This document shows, piece by piece, positions 16,324 to 23,748 of a DNA stretch of 45,177 bases. This stretch comes from Halorhodospira abdelmalekii. Lineage in GTDB: Bacteria > Pseudomonadota > Gammaproteobacteria > Nitrococcales > Halorhodospiraceae. The stretch is taken from positions 1 to 45,177 of the forward strand of contig NZ_NRRN01000027.1 in assembly GCF_016583625.1 (NCBI RefSeq). Direction: 5' to 3'. The notes under the pieces are model-generated. The model worked only from the letters and a program-made list of their open reading frames with translations, was not told the DNA's origin and ran no database searches. The translations under genes and the position numbers were made by a program. Each line of letters opens with the position of its first letter. Within the stretch, counting starts at the first letter, position 1.

Positions 16324-19300
16324 ATGTCAGGAGTCGGCCAACGTGAACGCCACACCCAGCAGCAGGTCCTGCGCCTCTTCCAGGATGATCTGGGCTACCG
16401 CTACCTGGGCGACTGGAAGGACCGCGCCGGCAACCGCAATATCGAGCAACACCTGCTACGCGGCTGGCTGGCGCGGCAGGGCCATGAGGAGCGCGTGATC
16501 AATCGCGCCCTGCGCGAACTGGACCAGGCGGCGGCGATTGCCGGTAGCAAGACCCTCTATGACGCCAACCGCGCCGTCTACGAGAAGCTGCGCTACGGCG
16601 TTCACGTCAAGCCGTCGGTGCAGGAGCAGACAGTTACCGTCTGGTTAATCGACTGGGCCAATCCCGAGAACAACGACTTCGCCGTGGCCGAGGAGGTCAC
16701 GGTGGCCGGGGCCAACACCAAGCGCCCGGATGTGGTGCTGTACGTCAACGGCATCGCCCTGGGCGTGCTGGAACTCAAGCGCTCCACGGTGGCGGTGGCC
16801 GAGGGCATCCGCCAGAGTCTGGACAACCAGAAGCGGGACTTCATTCAGCCGTTTTTTGCCACCGCGCAGCTGGTAATGGCCGGCAACCCTACCGAGGGCC
16901 TGCGCTACGGGGTGATGGAGACGCCCGAGAAGTTCTGGATGGAGTGGAAGGAGCCTTCCGAGATCGACGATCCCCTGGCGCGCGGGCTGCACCAGCTCTG
17001 CCGCAAGGAACGGCTGCTGGAGATCGTGCATGACTTCATGGTCTTCGATGCCGGCATCAAGAAGACCTGCCGCCACAATCAGTTCTTTGGCGTACGTGCC
17101 GCGCAGGACCATGTGCGGCGTCGTCAGGGCGGCATCATCTGGCATACCCAGGGCAGTGGCAAGTCGCTGACCATGGTGTGGCTGGCGAAATGGATTCGCG
17201 AGAACGTGCAGGACGCCCGGGTGCTGGTAATCACCGACCGCACCGAGCTGGACGAGCAGATCGAGAAGGTCTTCAAGGGCGTGGACGAGCAGATCCACCG
17301 CACCCGGAGCGGCGCCGACCTGATTGACGTGCTCAACCGCAGCGACGAGTGGCTCATCGCCTCGCTGGTCCACAAGTTCGGCGCCTCCGAGGAAGGCGAT
17401 GTCGATGCCTTCATCCGAGACATGCGCAGCCATCTGCCGAAAGGCTTTCGGGCCAAGGGCAATCTGTTCGTGTTCGTCGACGAGTGCCACCGCACCCAAT
17501 CCGGCAAGCTGCACGAGGCGATGAAGGCCCTGCTGCCCGAGGCCATGCTGATCGGGTTCACTGGCACGCCATTGCTGAAAAAGGACAAGCGCAAGAGCAT
17601 CGAAGTCTTCGGCCCCTACATCCACAGCTACAAGTTCGACGAGGCGGTGCAGGATGGCGTGGTGCTGGATCTGCGCTACGAAGCGCGGGACATCGACCAG
17701 CATGTCACCTCGCAGGCCAAGATCGACCAGTGGTTCGAGCTCAAGACCCAGGGCCTGAATGATTACGCCCGCGCCCAGCTCAAGAAGCGTTGGGGCACCC
17801 TGCAGAAGGTGCTCAGTTCGCGGGACCGGCTGGAGAAAATCGTCTCCGACATTCTCTGGGACATGGCGACCCGCGACCGACTGATGAGCGGCCACGGTAA
17901 CGCCATGCTGGTGGCCGGTAGCATTTACTCGGCCTGCCGACTGTACGAAATGTTCGAGAAGACCGAGTTGAAGGGCAAGTGCGCCATTGTCACCTCCTAT
18001 GTGCCCTCCACCGCCGATATCAAGGGTGAGGCCACCGGCGAGGGAGAGACCGAGAAGCTGCACCAGTACGCGATCTATCGGCGCATGCTGGCCGAGCACT
18101 TCAACGAGCCGGAAGACTCGGCCGTCAACAAGGTGGAGACCTTCGAGCAGGAGGTGAAGAAGCGTTTCATCGACGAGCCCGGCCAGATGAAGCTGCTGAT
18201 TGTGGTGGACAAGCTGCTTACCGGCTTCGACGCCCCGCCGGCTACCTATCTCTATATCGACAAGCAGATGCGCGACCATGGCCTGTTCCAGGCCATCTGC
18301 CGGGTCAATCGCCTCCACACCGAAGACAAGGAAGTCGGCTACATCGTCGACTACAAGGATCTGTTCAAATCCCTGGAGCAATCTATCCAAGACTACACGG
18401 GCGGGGCCTTCGATGCCTTCGACGCGGACGATGTGGAAGGGCTTCTGGAGGATCGGCTGGACAAGGCGCGGGAACGCCTAGAAGAGTCCCGCGAAGCGGT
18501 CAAGGCGCTATGCGAGGCCGTGGACCCGCCCAAAGACAGCCCCGCCTACCGGCGCTATTTCGTTGGCCCCAGCGATGCGCCTGAGGTGCAGAAGGACAAC
18601 GAGCCCAAGCGACTCGCCCTTTACAAACACGTCGGTGCCTTCCTGCGCGCCTATGCCGACCTGGCCAACGAGATGCAACAGGCGGGCTACAGCGAGGCCG
18701 AGGCCGCCACGATCAAGTCGGAGGTCGAGCACTACGAAAAGGTTCGGGAAGAGGTCAAGCTGGCCAGCGGCGACTACATCGATATGAAGATGTACGAGCC
18801 GGCCATGCGGCATCTGCTGGACACCTACATCCGCGCCGATGAAAGCGAGAAGCTCTCGGCCTTCGACGACATGACGCTGGTCGAGCTGGTAGTCGAGCGC
18901 GGTGAAGAGGCGGTGGACAGCCTGCCGGCATCCATCTCGGGTGATTGGGAGGCCATGGCCGAGACCATCGAGAACAACGTGCGCCGGCTGATTATCGATG
19001 AGATGGCGGTCAACCCGAAGTACTTCGAGAAGATGTCCGAGCTGCTCGATGCCCTGATCGAGCAGCGCCGGAAGGAGGCGCTGGAATACAAGGAATACCT
19101 GCGCCGCATCGTGGAACTGACGCGCCAGGCGGCTCGGCGGGAAGAGCAGAATAGTTATCCCACGGGTATCGATACACCGGCGCAACAGGCTCTTTACGAC
19201 AACCTGGGACAGGATGCCACGCTGACTGTCCGTCTTGATGAGAAGATTCGAGCCGTGAAGAAGGCGGACTGGCGGGGTAACAGGTTCAAGGAGCGCGAGG

Positions 19301-19404
19301 TGCGCAACGCCATCGCGTCGGTGCTGGATACGCAGGTACGTGAGACCGAGATCCCCGACGTGGATACCGTTCTCGAGCTAGTGAAGAACCAGAATGATTA
19401 TTGA
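16324..19404 (+). CDS. hsdR: Type I restriction endonuclease subunit
   Basis: HsdR is the translocating nuclease of the type I complex. Seen in 1026 aa: an N-terminal PD-(D/E)xK nuclease with D136 (RPDVVLYV) and E150-x-K152 (LELK); SF2 helicase Walker A HTQGSGKS (274-281); DECH box (386-389); FTGTPLLKK; LLIVVDKLLTGFDAP; and FQAICRVNR. A C-terminal helical domain contacts HsdM. I chose ATG 16324 because it matches the start of the relic at 13533 and family starts; an open frame continues upstream into darG. The 3' end overlaps the YgjP-type gene by 11 nt. The motif set is complete, so restriction is likely functional. Confidence 0.96.
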   Translation: MSGVGQRERHTQQQVLRLFQDDLGYRYLGDWKDRAGNRNIEQHLLRGWLARQGHEERVINRALRELDQAAAIAGSKTLYDANRAVYEKLRYGVHVKPSVQEQTVTVWLIDWANPENNDFAVAEEVTVAGANTKRPDVVLYVNGIALGVLELKRSTVAVAEGIRQSLDNQKRDFIQPFFATAQLVMAGNPTEGLRYGVMETPEKFWMEWKEPSEIDDPLARGLHQLCRKERLLEIVHDFMVFDAGIKKTCRHNQFFGVRAAQDHVRRRQGGIIWHTQGSGKSLTMVWLAKWIRENVQDARVLVITDRTELDEQIEKVFKGVDEQIHRTRSGADLIDVLNRSDEWLIASLVHKFGASEEGDVDAFIRDMRSHLPKGFRAKGNLFVFVDECHRTQSGKLHEAMKALLPEAMLIGFTGTPLLKKDKRKSIEVFGPYIHSYKFDEAVQDGVVLDLRYEARDIDQHVTSQAKIDQWFELKTQGLNDYARAQLKKRWGTLQKVLSSRDRLEKIVSDILWDMATRDRLMSGHGNAMLVAGSIYSACRLYEMFEKTELKGKCAIVTSYVPSTADIKGEATGEGETEKLHQYAIYRRMLAEHFNEPEDSAVNKVETFEQEVKKRFIDEPGQMKLLIVVDKLLTGFDAPPATYLYIDKQMRDHGLFQAICRVNRLHTEDKEVGYIVDYKDLFKSLEQSIQDYTGGAFDAFDADDVEGLLEDRLDKARERLEESREAVKALCEAVDPPKDSPAYRRYFVGPSDAPEVQKDNEPKRLALYKHVGAFLRAYADLANEMQQAGYSEAEAATIKSEVEHYEKVREEVKLASGDYIDMKMYEPAMRHLLDTYIRADESEKLSAFDDMTLVELVVERGEEAVDSLPASISGDWEAMAETIENNVRRLIIDEMAVNPKYFEKMSELLDALIEQRRKEALEYKEYLRRIVELTRQAARREEQNSYPTGIDTPAQQALYDNLGQDATLTVRLDEKIRAVKKADWRGNRFKEREVRNAIASVLDTQVRETEIPDVDTVLELVKNQNDY

Positions 19405-20122
19405 GCGCCGTCATATCGAGGTGAGTGGCATCCCCGTGGAGATCCGTCGCAAGGCGATCAAGAACCTGCACGTGGGCGTCTATCCGCCTGATGGCAAGGT
19501 CCGGGTGGCCGCACCGCCGCATTTTGACGACGAAGCCGTGCGGCTGGCCATCGTCTCACGCCTGGGCTGGATTCGCCGCCAGCAGCAGGGTTTTGCGCGC
19601 CAGGCGCGTGAGTCCGCCCGGGAGATGGTCACCGGTGAAAGCCACTATTTCGGGGGCAGGCGCTACCGGTTGGATGTGGTGGAACGACCGGGCAATCCGC
19701 GAGTGCGCGTGGTCAACAACAGCACCCTTGAGCTGCAAGTCCGACCGGGTGCCGACCGGGCAGCTCGGCGGCAGACGCTCGACCGTTGGTACCGGCGCCA
19801 ACTCAAAGCCCGCATTCCCGAACTTCTCGCCGCCTGGGAGCCGGTTGTGGGTGTGGTGGTTTCGGATTGTCGCATCAAGCGAATGAAGACCCGCTGGGGA
19901 AGCTGCAATATTGAAGCCAGGCGCGTCTGGCTGAACCTGGAGCTCGCCAAGAAGTCGCCTCGCTGCCTGGAATACATACTCGTGCACGAAATGGTGCACC
20001 TGCTGGAGCGTCACCACAACAAGCACTTTCGGGCCCTGATGAACCAATGCATGCCCGATTGGCACCTGCGAAAGGACGAGCTTAACGAGACCCCGCTGGC
20101 TCATGAAGAGTGGGATTACTGA
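19394..20122 (+). CDS. YgjP-type (SprT-like) zinc metallopeptidase
   Basis: This 242-aa protein has the DUF45/YgjP fold. Seen: an N-terminal strand domain (IPVEIRRKAIKNLHVGVYPPDGKVRVAAP), then RMKTRWGSCN and the zinc motif HEMVH (198-202) followed by LLERHHNKHF, whose His is the likely third ligand. Homologues commonly ride at the end of type I restriction operons; their role there is not established. The start overlaps hsdR by 11 nt, so it belongs to the same transcript. The conserved WGSC and HExxH features are complete. Confidence 0.9.
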   Translation: MIIERRHIEVSGIPVEIRRKAIKNLHVGVYPPDGKVRVAAPPHFDDEAVRLAIVSRLGWIRRQQQGFARQARESAREMVTGESHYFGGRRYRLDVVERPGNPRVRVVNNSTLELQVRPGADRAARRQTLDRWYRRQLKARIPELLAAWEPVVGVVVSDCRIKRMKTRWGSCNIEARRVWLNLELAKKSPRCLEYILVHEMVHLLERHHNKHFRALMNQCMPDWHLRKDELNETPLAHEEWDY

Positions 20123-20135
20123 CGCTGCGCATAAT

Positions 20136-20208
20136 ATCGGGTAGCCGAGGCGGTCGCCCGCCTCCGGCTCCCACACCACCGTGCGTACGGTACCGTACAC
20201 GGCGGTTC
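20136..20208 (-). mobile_element. 3' end (domains V-VI) of a group II intron, relic
   Basis: Read on the minus strand, a hairpin runs from GAACCGCCGTGTACGG to GTACGCACGGTGGTG, as in group II domain V. Next comes a second hairpin (GGAGGCGGGC against GCCTCGGCT) ending TACCCGAT, as in domain VI: an A seven bases from the 3' end is placed like the branch point, and the end is AT (AY rule). No reverse transcriptase or 5' part is present, so only the tail survives. It abuts the sequence just after the YgjP-type gene. Confidence 0.5.
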
Positions 20209-20225
20209 ACGAACAAGAACACAAG

Positions 20226-20242
20226 AACAGGGACAGGCACAG
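20226..20242 (+). repeat. 17-nt direct repeat, copy 1
   Basis: AACAGGGACAGGCACAG occurs here and again at 20517-20533, flanking the recD relic. The repeat may mark a short-homology deletion or insertion end. It is exact by eye. Confidence 0.7.
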
Positions 20243-20345
20243 TGGCCACAGCAGGCCCCCACCGCCGGCCAGGAGCCAAAGCGCTCTGCTGCCCAGGGAG
20301 AGGCACCGGAAGCGGCATTCGCCGCACCACAACCGGTCACCAATG

Positions 20346-20499
20346 CCCCCACACCGATCGACTGGCAGCAAGAGTGGCTGCCGCCAACGCCCTCTGGCAC
20401 CGCGTCAGCGTCATCGCCGTTGGTCCCGGTACCGGCAAGACACACACCGTAACCCGGGTACTCGCCCTGCTCCTTGCCAGCGGCTTAGCCGCCCCGCTA
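20346..20499 (+). pseudogene. Fragment of a divergent recD copy (Walker A region)
   Basis: About 150 nt match recD 4530-4680 closely at DNA level: CTCTGGCACCGCGTCAGCGT, then ACACACACCGTAACCCGG, then GGCTTAGCCGCCCCGCT. The translated core reads NALWHRVSVIAVGPGTGKTH, against IAGGPGTGKTH in the intact gene, so one Gly is changed. Two extra bases just upstream (after GACTGGCAGCAA) shift the frame. A Pro/Ala-rich stretch before it (about 20245-20345) reads like the linker of a related but different RecD. It ends in the 17-nt repeat. It lies on the far side of the defence island from the intact recD and in the same orientation. Confidence 0.8.
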
Positions 20500-20516
20500 G
20501 CACCCAACAGGCACCC

Positions 20517-20533
20517 AACAGGGACAGGCACAG
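20517..20533 (+). repeat. 17-nt direct repeat, copy 2
   Basis: Exact second copy of AACAGGGACAGGCACAG (first copy 20226-20242). It marks where recD-like sequence ends. Shortly after, at 20567-20573, GTTAGGC fits the R' box of an attC site (GTTRRRY) just before the brnTA unit, but no matching left arm is visible. Confidence 0.65.
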
Positions 20534-20582
20534 CACCCCTATAAAGCCGCGTCTTCTGAATCAACTGTTAGGCGCTGCCCTG

Positions 20583-20611
20583 TTGACTGATATGCATACC
20601 ATATGCATACT
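20583..20611 (+). promoter_or_regulatory. putative brnTA promoter with paired palindromes
   Basis: TTGACT (20583-20588), 17 nt, then CATACT (20606-20611) form a plausible sigma-70 promoter. Two copies of the palindrome TATGCATA (20591-20598 and 20602-20609) fill the spacer and are a likely BrnA operator. The expected transcript start falls at or next to the brnT ATG at 20618, and no Shine-Dalgarno is visible, so the message may be leaderless. Confidence 0.45.
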
Positions 20612-20617
20612 AAGCGC

Positions 20618-20884
20618 ATGGAGATCGAATTCGGCCCGGAAAAGGCGGCATCTAACCTTCGCAAACACCGCGTCAGCTTTGCGCATGCCGAGCAGGCGCT
20701 CCGGGATCCACTTGGCATCACCATTGAGGATCCCGACTCGGAAGGTGAGCCCCGCTTCGTCACTCTTGGCGCAGACTCCCTGGGGCGAATTCTGGTCGTA
20801 GTCCACACCCCGCGGGACGATCGAGTCCGAATCATTTCCGCGCGAAAAGCCAGCCCAAACGAGACAAGGAACTACCATGCGTAA
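20618..20884 (+). CDS. brnT: BrnT ribonuclease toxin
   Basis: This 88-aa RelE-fold toxin has the family opening MEIEFGPEKAASNLRKHRVSF, then an LGADSLGRILVVVHTPRDDRVRIISARKASPNE block that carries the usual Arg residues. BrnT inhibits translation by cutting RNA. I chose ATG 20618 rather than 20603 because the family starts with this EF-DPxKA motif and the upstream codons overlap the -10 region. It overlaps brnA by 8 nt. The unit lies between two group II intron tails and after an attC-like GTTAGGC, so it may be a cassette. Confidence 0.9.
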   Translation: MEIEFGPEKAASNLRKHRVSFAHAEQALRDPLGITIEDPDSEGEPRFVTLGADSLGRILVVVHTPRDDRVRIISARKASPNETRNYHA

Positions 20885-21128
20885 AGAGTATGACTTCAGT
20901 AAGGGTAAGCGAGGTCCTGCCGTAGAATCCCCTGGAAAGACCCGAATCACCATCATGCTTGATAACGACATTATTGAGTCATTTCGAGCGCGGGCTGAAG
21001 CCAGAGGTGTTGGTTATCAAACCGCGATTAATGAGGCCCTCCGGGCGGCCCTGAATGACGAGAATGTACCGTTAACTGCCGGCAAACTAAGGGAGATACT
21101 TCGGCAGGAGTTGCATCATGCCGACTAA
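20877..21128 (+). CDS. brnA: BrnA antitoxin
   Basis: This 83-aa ribbon-helix-helix antitoxin binds BrnT and represses the promoter. Seen: N-terminal MRKEYDFSKGKRGP, the toxin-contacting segment, then KTRITIMLDNDIIESFRARAEARGVGYQTAINEALRAAL, which is the RHH domain (about 22-62). The start overlaps brnT. Its stop is followed within eight bases by the end of an intron relic. Confidence 0.92.
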   Translation: MRKEYDFSKGKRGPAVESPGKTRITIMLDNDIIESFRARAEARGVGYQTAINEALRAALNDENVPLTAGKLREILRQELHHAD

Positions 21129-21135
21129 GCGCCCA

Positions 21136-21178
21136 ATCGGGTAAGGGCGGGTGTTTAGCCCGCCCTCCCCACACCACC
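21136..21178 (-). mobile_element. Truncated 3' end of a second group II intron
   Basis: On the minus strand GGTGGTGTG (3' strand of domain V) is followed by the hairpin AGGGCGGG-loop-CCCGCCCT and the end TACCCGAT, matching the order at 20136-20208. Only the last part of domain V and domain VI remain. Upstream sequence belongs to the end of the GGDEF gene region. The junction bases GACTAAGCGCCCA on the plus side resemble the left end of an attC, a target known for group IIC-attC introns, which insert in the opposite orientation to cassettes, as seen here. Confidence 0.45.
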
Positions 21179-21189
21179 TAGGATGAAAC

Positions 21190-22227
21190 CTAAACAACTC
21201 GATCGCCCGCGGGAGAGAGACACCCGCCAGCCGAGCGCTGCTCCTGCCCCCGGCAGTCGTCGTCACGCCAGACCTCGGAGTCCGCGCCCTTGAGACTCTT
21301 GTTGGCGTACATCCGCTGATCGGCCAGCGCCAGCAGTCGATCGGTCTCGATACCGTCATCGGGGCAGAATGCCGCCCCCAAACTGACCACGAAATAGACC
21401 CGGTGCCCCCGAACCTGAACGGGCTCTTCCAGTTCCTCAAAGACCCGATCACAGAGCCGATCAAGCGCCTCCCGGTCGCTCAGGCCGCGCAGCAGTAGCA
21501 CGAATTCGTCGCCGCCAAGGCGGACCACTTCATCCTCCGGACGCACGCCGTTGACCAGCAGGCCCGCCAGCTTCACCAAGGCAGCATCGCCAAAGGCGTG
21601 GCCGTAGCGGTCGTTGATCTCTTTGAAACCGTTGACATCGACGATCACCACACCGAAGCCCGCGCCGCTGTCGGATTCGCTGCGCCCTCGTCGGCAGGCA
21701 CAGCGAGCCGCCATGCGCTCCATGGTCTCGCTCAAGTAGCGCCGATTCGGCAGTCCGGTAAGGTAGTCGTGCTGCGCCATATGCTCAACGCGACACTGCG
21801 CGCGCAGATTGGCAGCCAGTGCCAAGCCGTAAGTCCAACCCAGCGTCCACGGGATAAACAGAAAGACGATCCACGCGGTCGCCGGATTGGTCCGGTCATC
21901 GCCCCCGATCATGCCGGTAGCTGCCAACCCCCAACGGTAACTGAAGGCCACCACCATGACCATAAAGAAGAGCGCCGTAACGCCGTAGATCAGCCGCTCA
22001 AACCCCTCGCTGCGCCAAACCAGACAAAAGGCGGCGAGCCCAAGCAAGCCGATCAAGCCGGCATCGAGAACCAAATAGCGCTGCTGATGGCTATCGAGGC
22101 TAAAATAGAGCAGGGTGAGCACGCCGACCGCGTAGAGGGCGTACCAAGGCAGCCGCCCGCCGCCCGCACCTGGAGCTGCGGCAGTAACGCTACTCTGCAG
22201 TGCGAATCGAGCGCCGGTCATTCCCAT
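21190..22227 (-). CDS. Membrane-bound diguanylate cyclase (GGDEF)
   Basis: This 345-aa protein makes cyclic di-GMP. Seen: about four membrane spans (near 28-44, 51-71, 80-98, 119-140), the HDYLTGLPNRRYL helix, NGFKEINDRYGHAFGD and an intact GGDEF at 238-242. RPED at 229-232 stands exactly five residues before GGDEF, the inhibitory I-site (RxxD). No EAL or sensory PAS domain is present; the membrane part is probably the sensor. The C-terminal tail after about residue 310 is atypical and ends close to the intron relic, so it may have been altered by rearrangement. It is divergent from ahcY. Confidence 0.93.
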   Translation of the reverse strand: MGMTGARFALQSSVTAAAPGAGGGRLPWYALYAVGVLTLLYFSLDSHQQRYLVLDAGLIGLLGLAAFCLVWRSEGFERLIYGVTALFFMVMVVAFSYRWGLAATGMIGGDDRTNPATAWIVFLFIPWTLGWTYGLALAANLRAQCRVEHMAQHDYLTGLPNRRYLSETMERMAARCACRRGRSESDSGAGFGVVIVDVNGFKEINDRYGHAFGDAALVKLAGLLVNGVRPEDEVVRLGGDEFVLLLRGLSDREALDRLCDRVFEELEEPVQVRGHRVYFVVSLGAAFCPDDGIETDRLLALADQRMYANKSLKGADSEVWRDDDCRGQEQRSAGGCLSPAGDRVV

Positions 22228-22257
22228 GCCGTCACATCAGGCGCCATTCCCACAAAT

Positions 22258-22304
22258 CCCCCACCGTGTTAGCCTAACACTTCAGATCGACAAGCGGGTG
22301 GGGG
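22258..22304 (+). promoter_or_regulatory. Nested inverted repeats upstream of ahcY
   Basis: CCCCCACC (22258-22265) pairs with GGTGGGGG (22297-22304). Inside lies a 7-bp inverted repeat GTGTTAG-C-CTAACAC (22266-22280). This could be a structured leader of ahcY or, for the inner palindrome, an operator for either divergent gene. It does not fit what I know of the SAH riboswitch consensus. Confidence 0.35.
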
Positions 22305-22337
22305 CGCACGATACTTCCTACGGACGGACAACAGCCG

Positions 22338-23603
22338 ATGCCGACTCACACCAACTCAACCCTCCTCGCTAGCGGGCACCAGAAGCTCGCCTGGGCGCGT
22401 GCCCACATGCCGGTCCATGCGGCGTTGCGTGGGCGCCTGGGGCAGACGCGCCCCTTCGCCGGGCAGACGATCGCCGTCTGCTCGCACATCGAAGCGAAAA
22501 CCGGCATCTTGCTCGAGACCTTAGCCGCTGCGGGCGCTCAGGTGGTCTTTGCCGGCAGCGAGCCCGGTTCAAGCCAAGACGATGTCGTCGCTGCCCTCAA
22601 CGAACACCCCGCGATCACCGGCTACGCCGAGCGCGGTGTCAGCGAGGCGCGCCTCGCCGAACTGCATCGGCAGGCGCTCGCTCACGCACCGGCGTTGATC
22701 CTCGACGACGCCGCCGAGTTGACTGCCCGCCTCGTCCATGAGCGCCCCGACCTACTCACCGGCCTGAAGGGGGTCTGCGAGCAGACGACCACCGGCGTTC
22801 AGCGCATCCGCGCCATGCTCGATGACGGCGCCCTCGCCTTTCCGGCCTACGCCGTCAACCACACGCCGATGAAGCACGAGTTCGATAACATCCACGGCAC
22901 CGGCGAGTCGGCACTGACCAACCTACTGCTCACCACCAACCTGCTGCTCGCCGGCAAGCAAGTGGTGGTCGCCGGCTACGGCGATTGCGGCGTCGGTGTC
23001 GCCCACAAAGCGCGCGCGCTCGGCGCCCAGGTTACCGTCACCGAGGTCGAGCCGCGGCAAGCGCTACGCGCCCACATGAACGGCTTTGCGGTCCGCCCGA
23101 TGGCGGAGGCGGCCGCAATCGGCGAGTTCTTTATCACTGTAACGGGGAATCGGGAGGTGCTGCGCCGCGAACACTTTGAACGGATGCGCAGTGGCGCCAT
23201 CCTGGCCAACGCCGGTCACTTCAATGTCGAGATCGATGCCGCGGCACTCGCCGAACTGGCAATCGAGCGCTACCCGGCCCGCTCCGGGATCGAGACGTTC
23301 CGCTTCGCCGACGGCCGCGAGGTCCATTTGCTCTGCGAGGGCCGCTTGGTCAATCTCGCCGCTCCGACCGCGATGGGCCACCCGGCCGAGGTCATGGATC
23401 AGACCTTCGCCGTACAACTGATGGCGGCCGTCGATCTATGGGAGCACGGAGCAACACTCGCCCCCGGTGTTCACACCGTTCCCGACCGAGTCGACCGGCA
23501 GATCGCCGAACTCAAACTGGAGACGCTCGGTATCGTGCTCGATGAGATGACCGAAGCCCAGCGCCGCTTCCTAGCCGCCTGGAAGAGCGAGGAGCTTCTT
23601 TGA
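22338..23603 (+). CDS. ahcY: Adenosylhomocysteinase
   Basis: This 421-aa enzyme hydrolyses S-adenosylhomocysteine to adenosine and homocysteine and so keeps SAM-dependent methylation running. Seen: CSHIEAKTGILLETL, CEQTTTGVQRI, NHTPMKHEFDNIHGTGES with the catalytic Lys and Asp, NAD-binding GYGDCGVGVAHKARALG, and NAGHFNVEID. It is of the short bacterial/archaeal type without the eukaryotic insertion. It stands alone on this strand; a link to the several methyltransferases of the RiPP locus is possible only through general metabolism. Confidence 0.95.
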   Translation: MPTHTNSTLLASGHQKLAWARAHMPVHAALRGRLGQTRPFAGQTIAVCSHIEAKTGILLETLAAAGAQVVFAGSEPGSSQDDVVAALNEHPAITGYAERGVSEARLAELHRQALAHAPALILDDAAELTARLVHERPDLLTGLKGVCEQTTTGVQRIRAMLDDGALAFPAYAVNHTPMKHEFDNIHGTGESALTNLLLTTNLLLAGKQVVVAGYGDCGVGVAHKARALGAQVTVTEVEPRQALRAHMNGFAVRPMAEAAAIGEFFITVTGNREVLRREHFERMRSGAILANAGHFNVEIDAAALAELAIERYPARSGIETFRFADGREVHLLCEGRLVNLAAPTAMGHPAEVMDQTFAVQLMAAVDLWEHGATLAPGVHTVPDRVDRQIAELKLETLGIVLDEMTEAQRRFLAAWKSEELL

Positions 23604-23748
23604 AGATCTCGAAGAAAATCGGCTGTAGCCTTCATCTTCAACGCGTCGATCACCGCTTGATCCACGGTTCTCTACGGTACTTCGCTCTCCTCGCTCGACT
23701 AATGGTAAATGGATAGCTGCACATAAACCAAGTTTTACGAGAGACTTC

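Noticed and set aside
16645-18390. Long minus-strand open frame (about 580 codons) opposite hsdR
   Set aside because: Same artefact; no domain pattern, and it lies wholly within the well-supported hsdR.
14543-20122. CRISPR array or cas genes in the defence island
   Set aside because: No regularly spaced repeats or Cas motifs are visible anywhere in the window.
22228-22337. SAH riboswitch upstream of ahcY
   Set aside because: The conserved core expected from memory is not visible; only an inverted repeat is reported.
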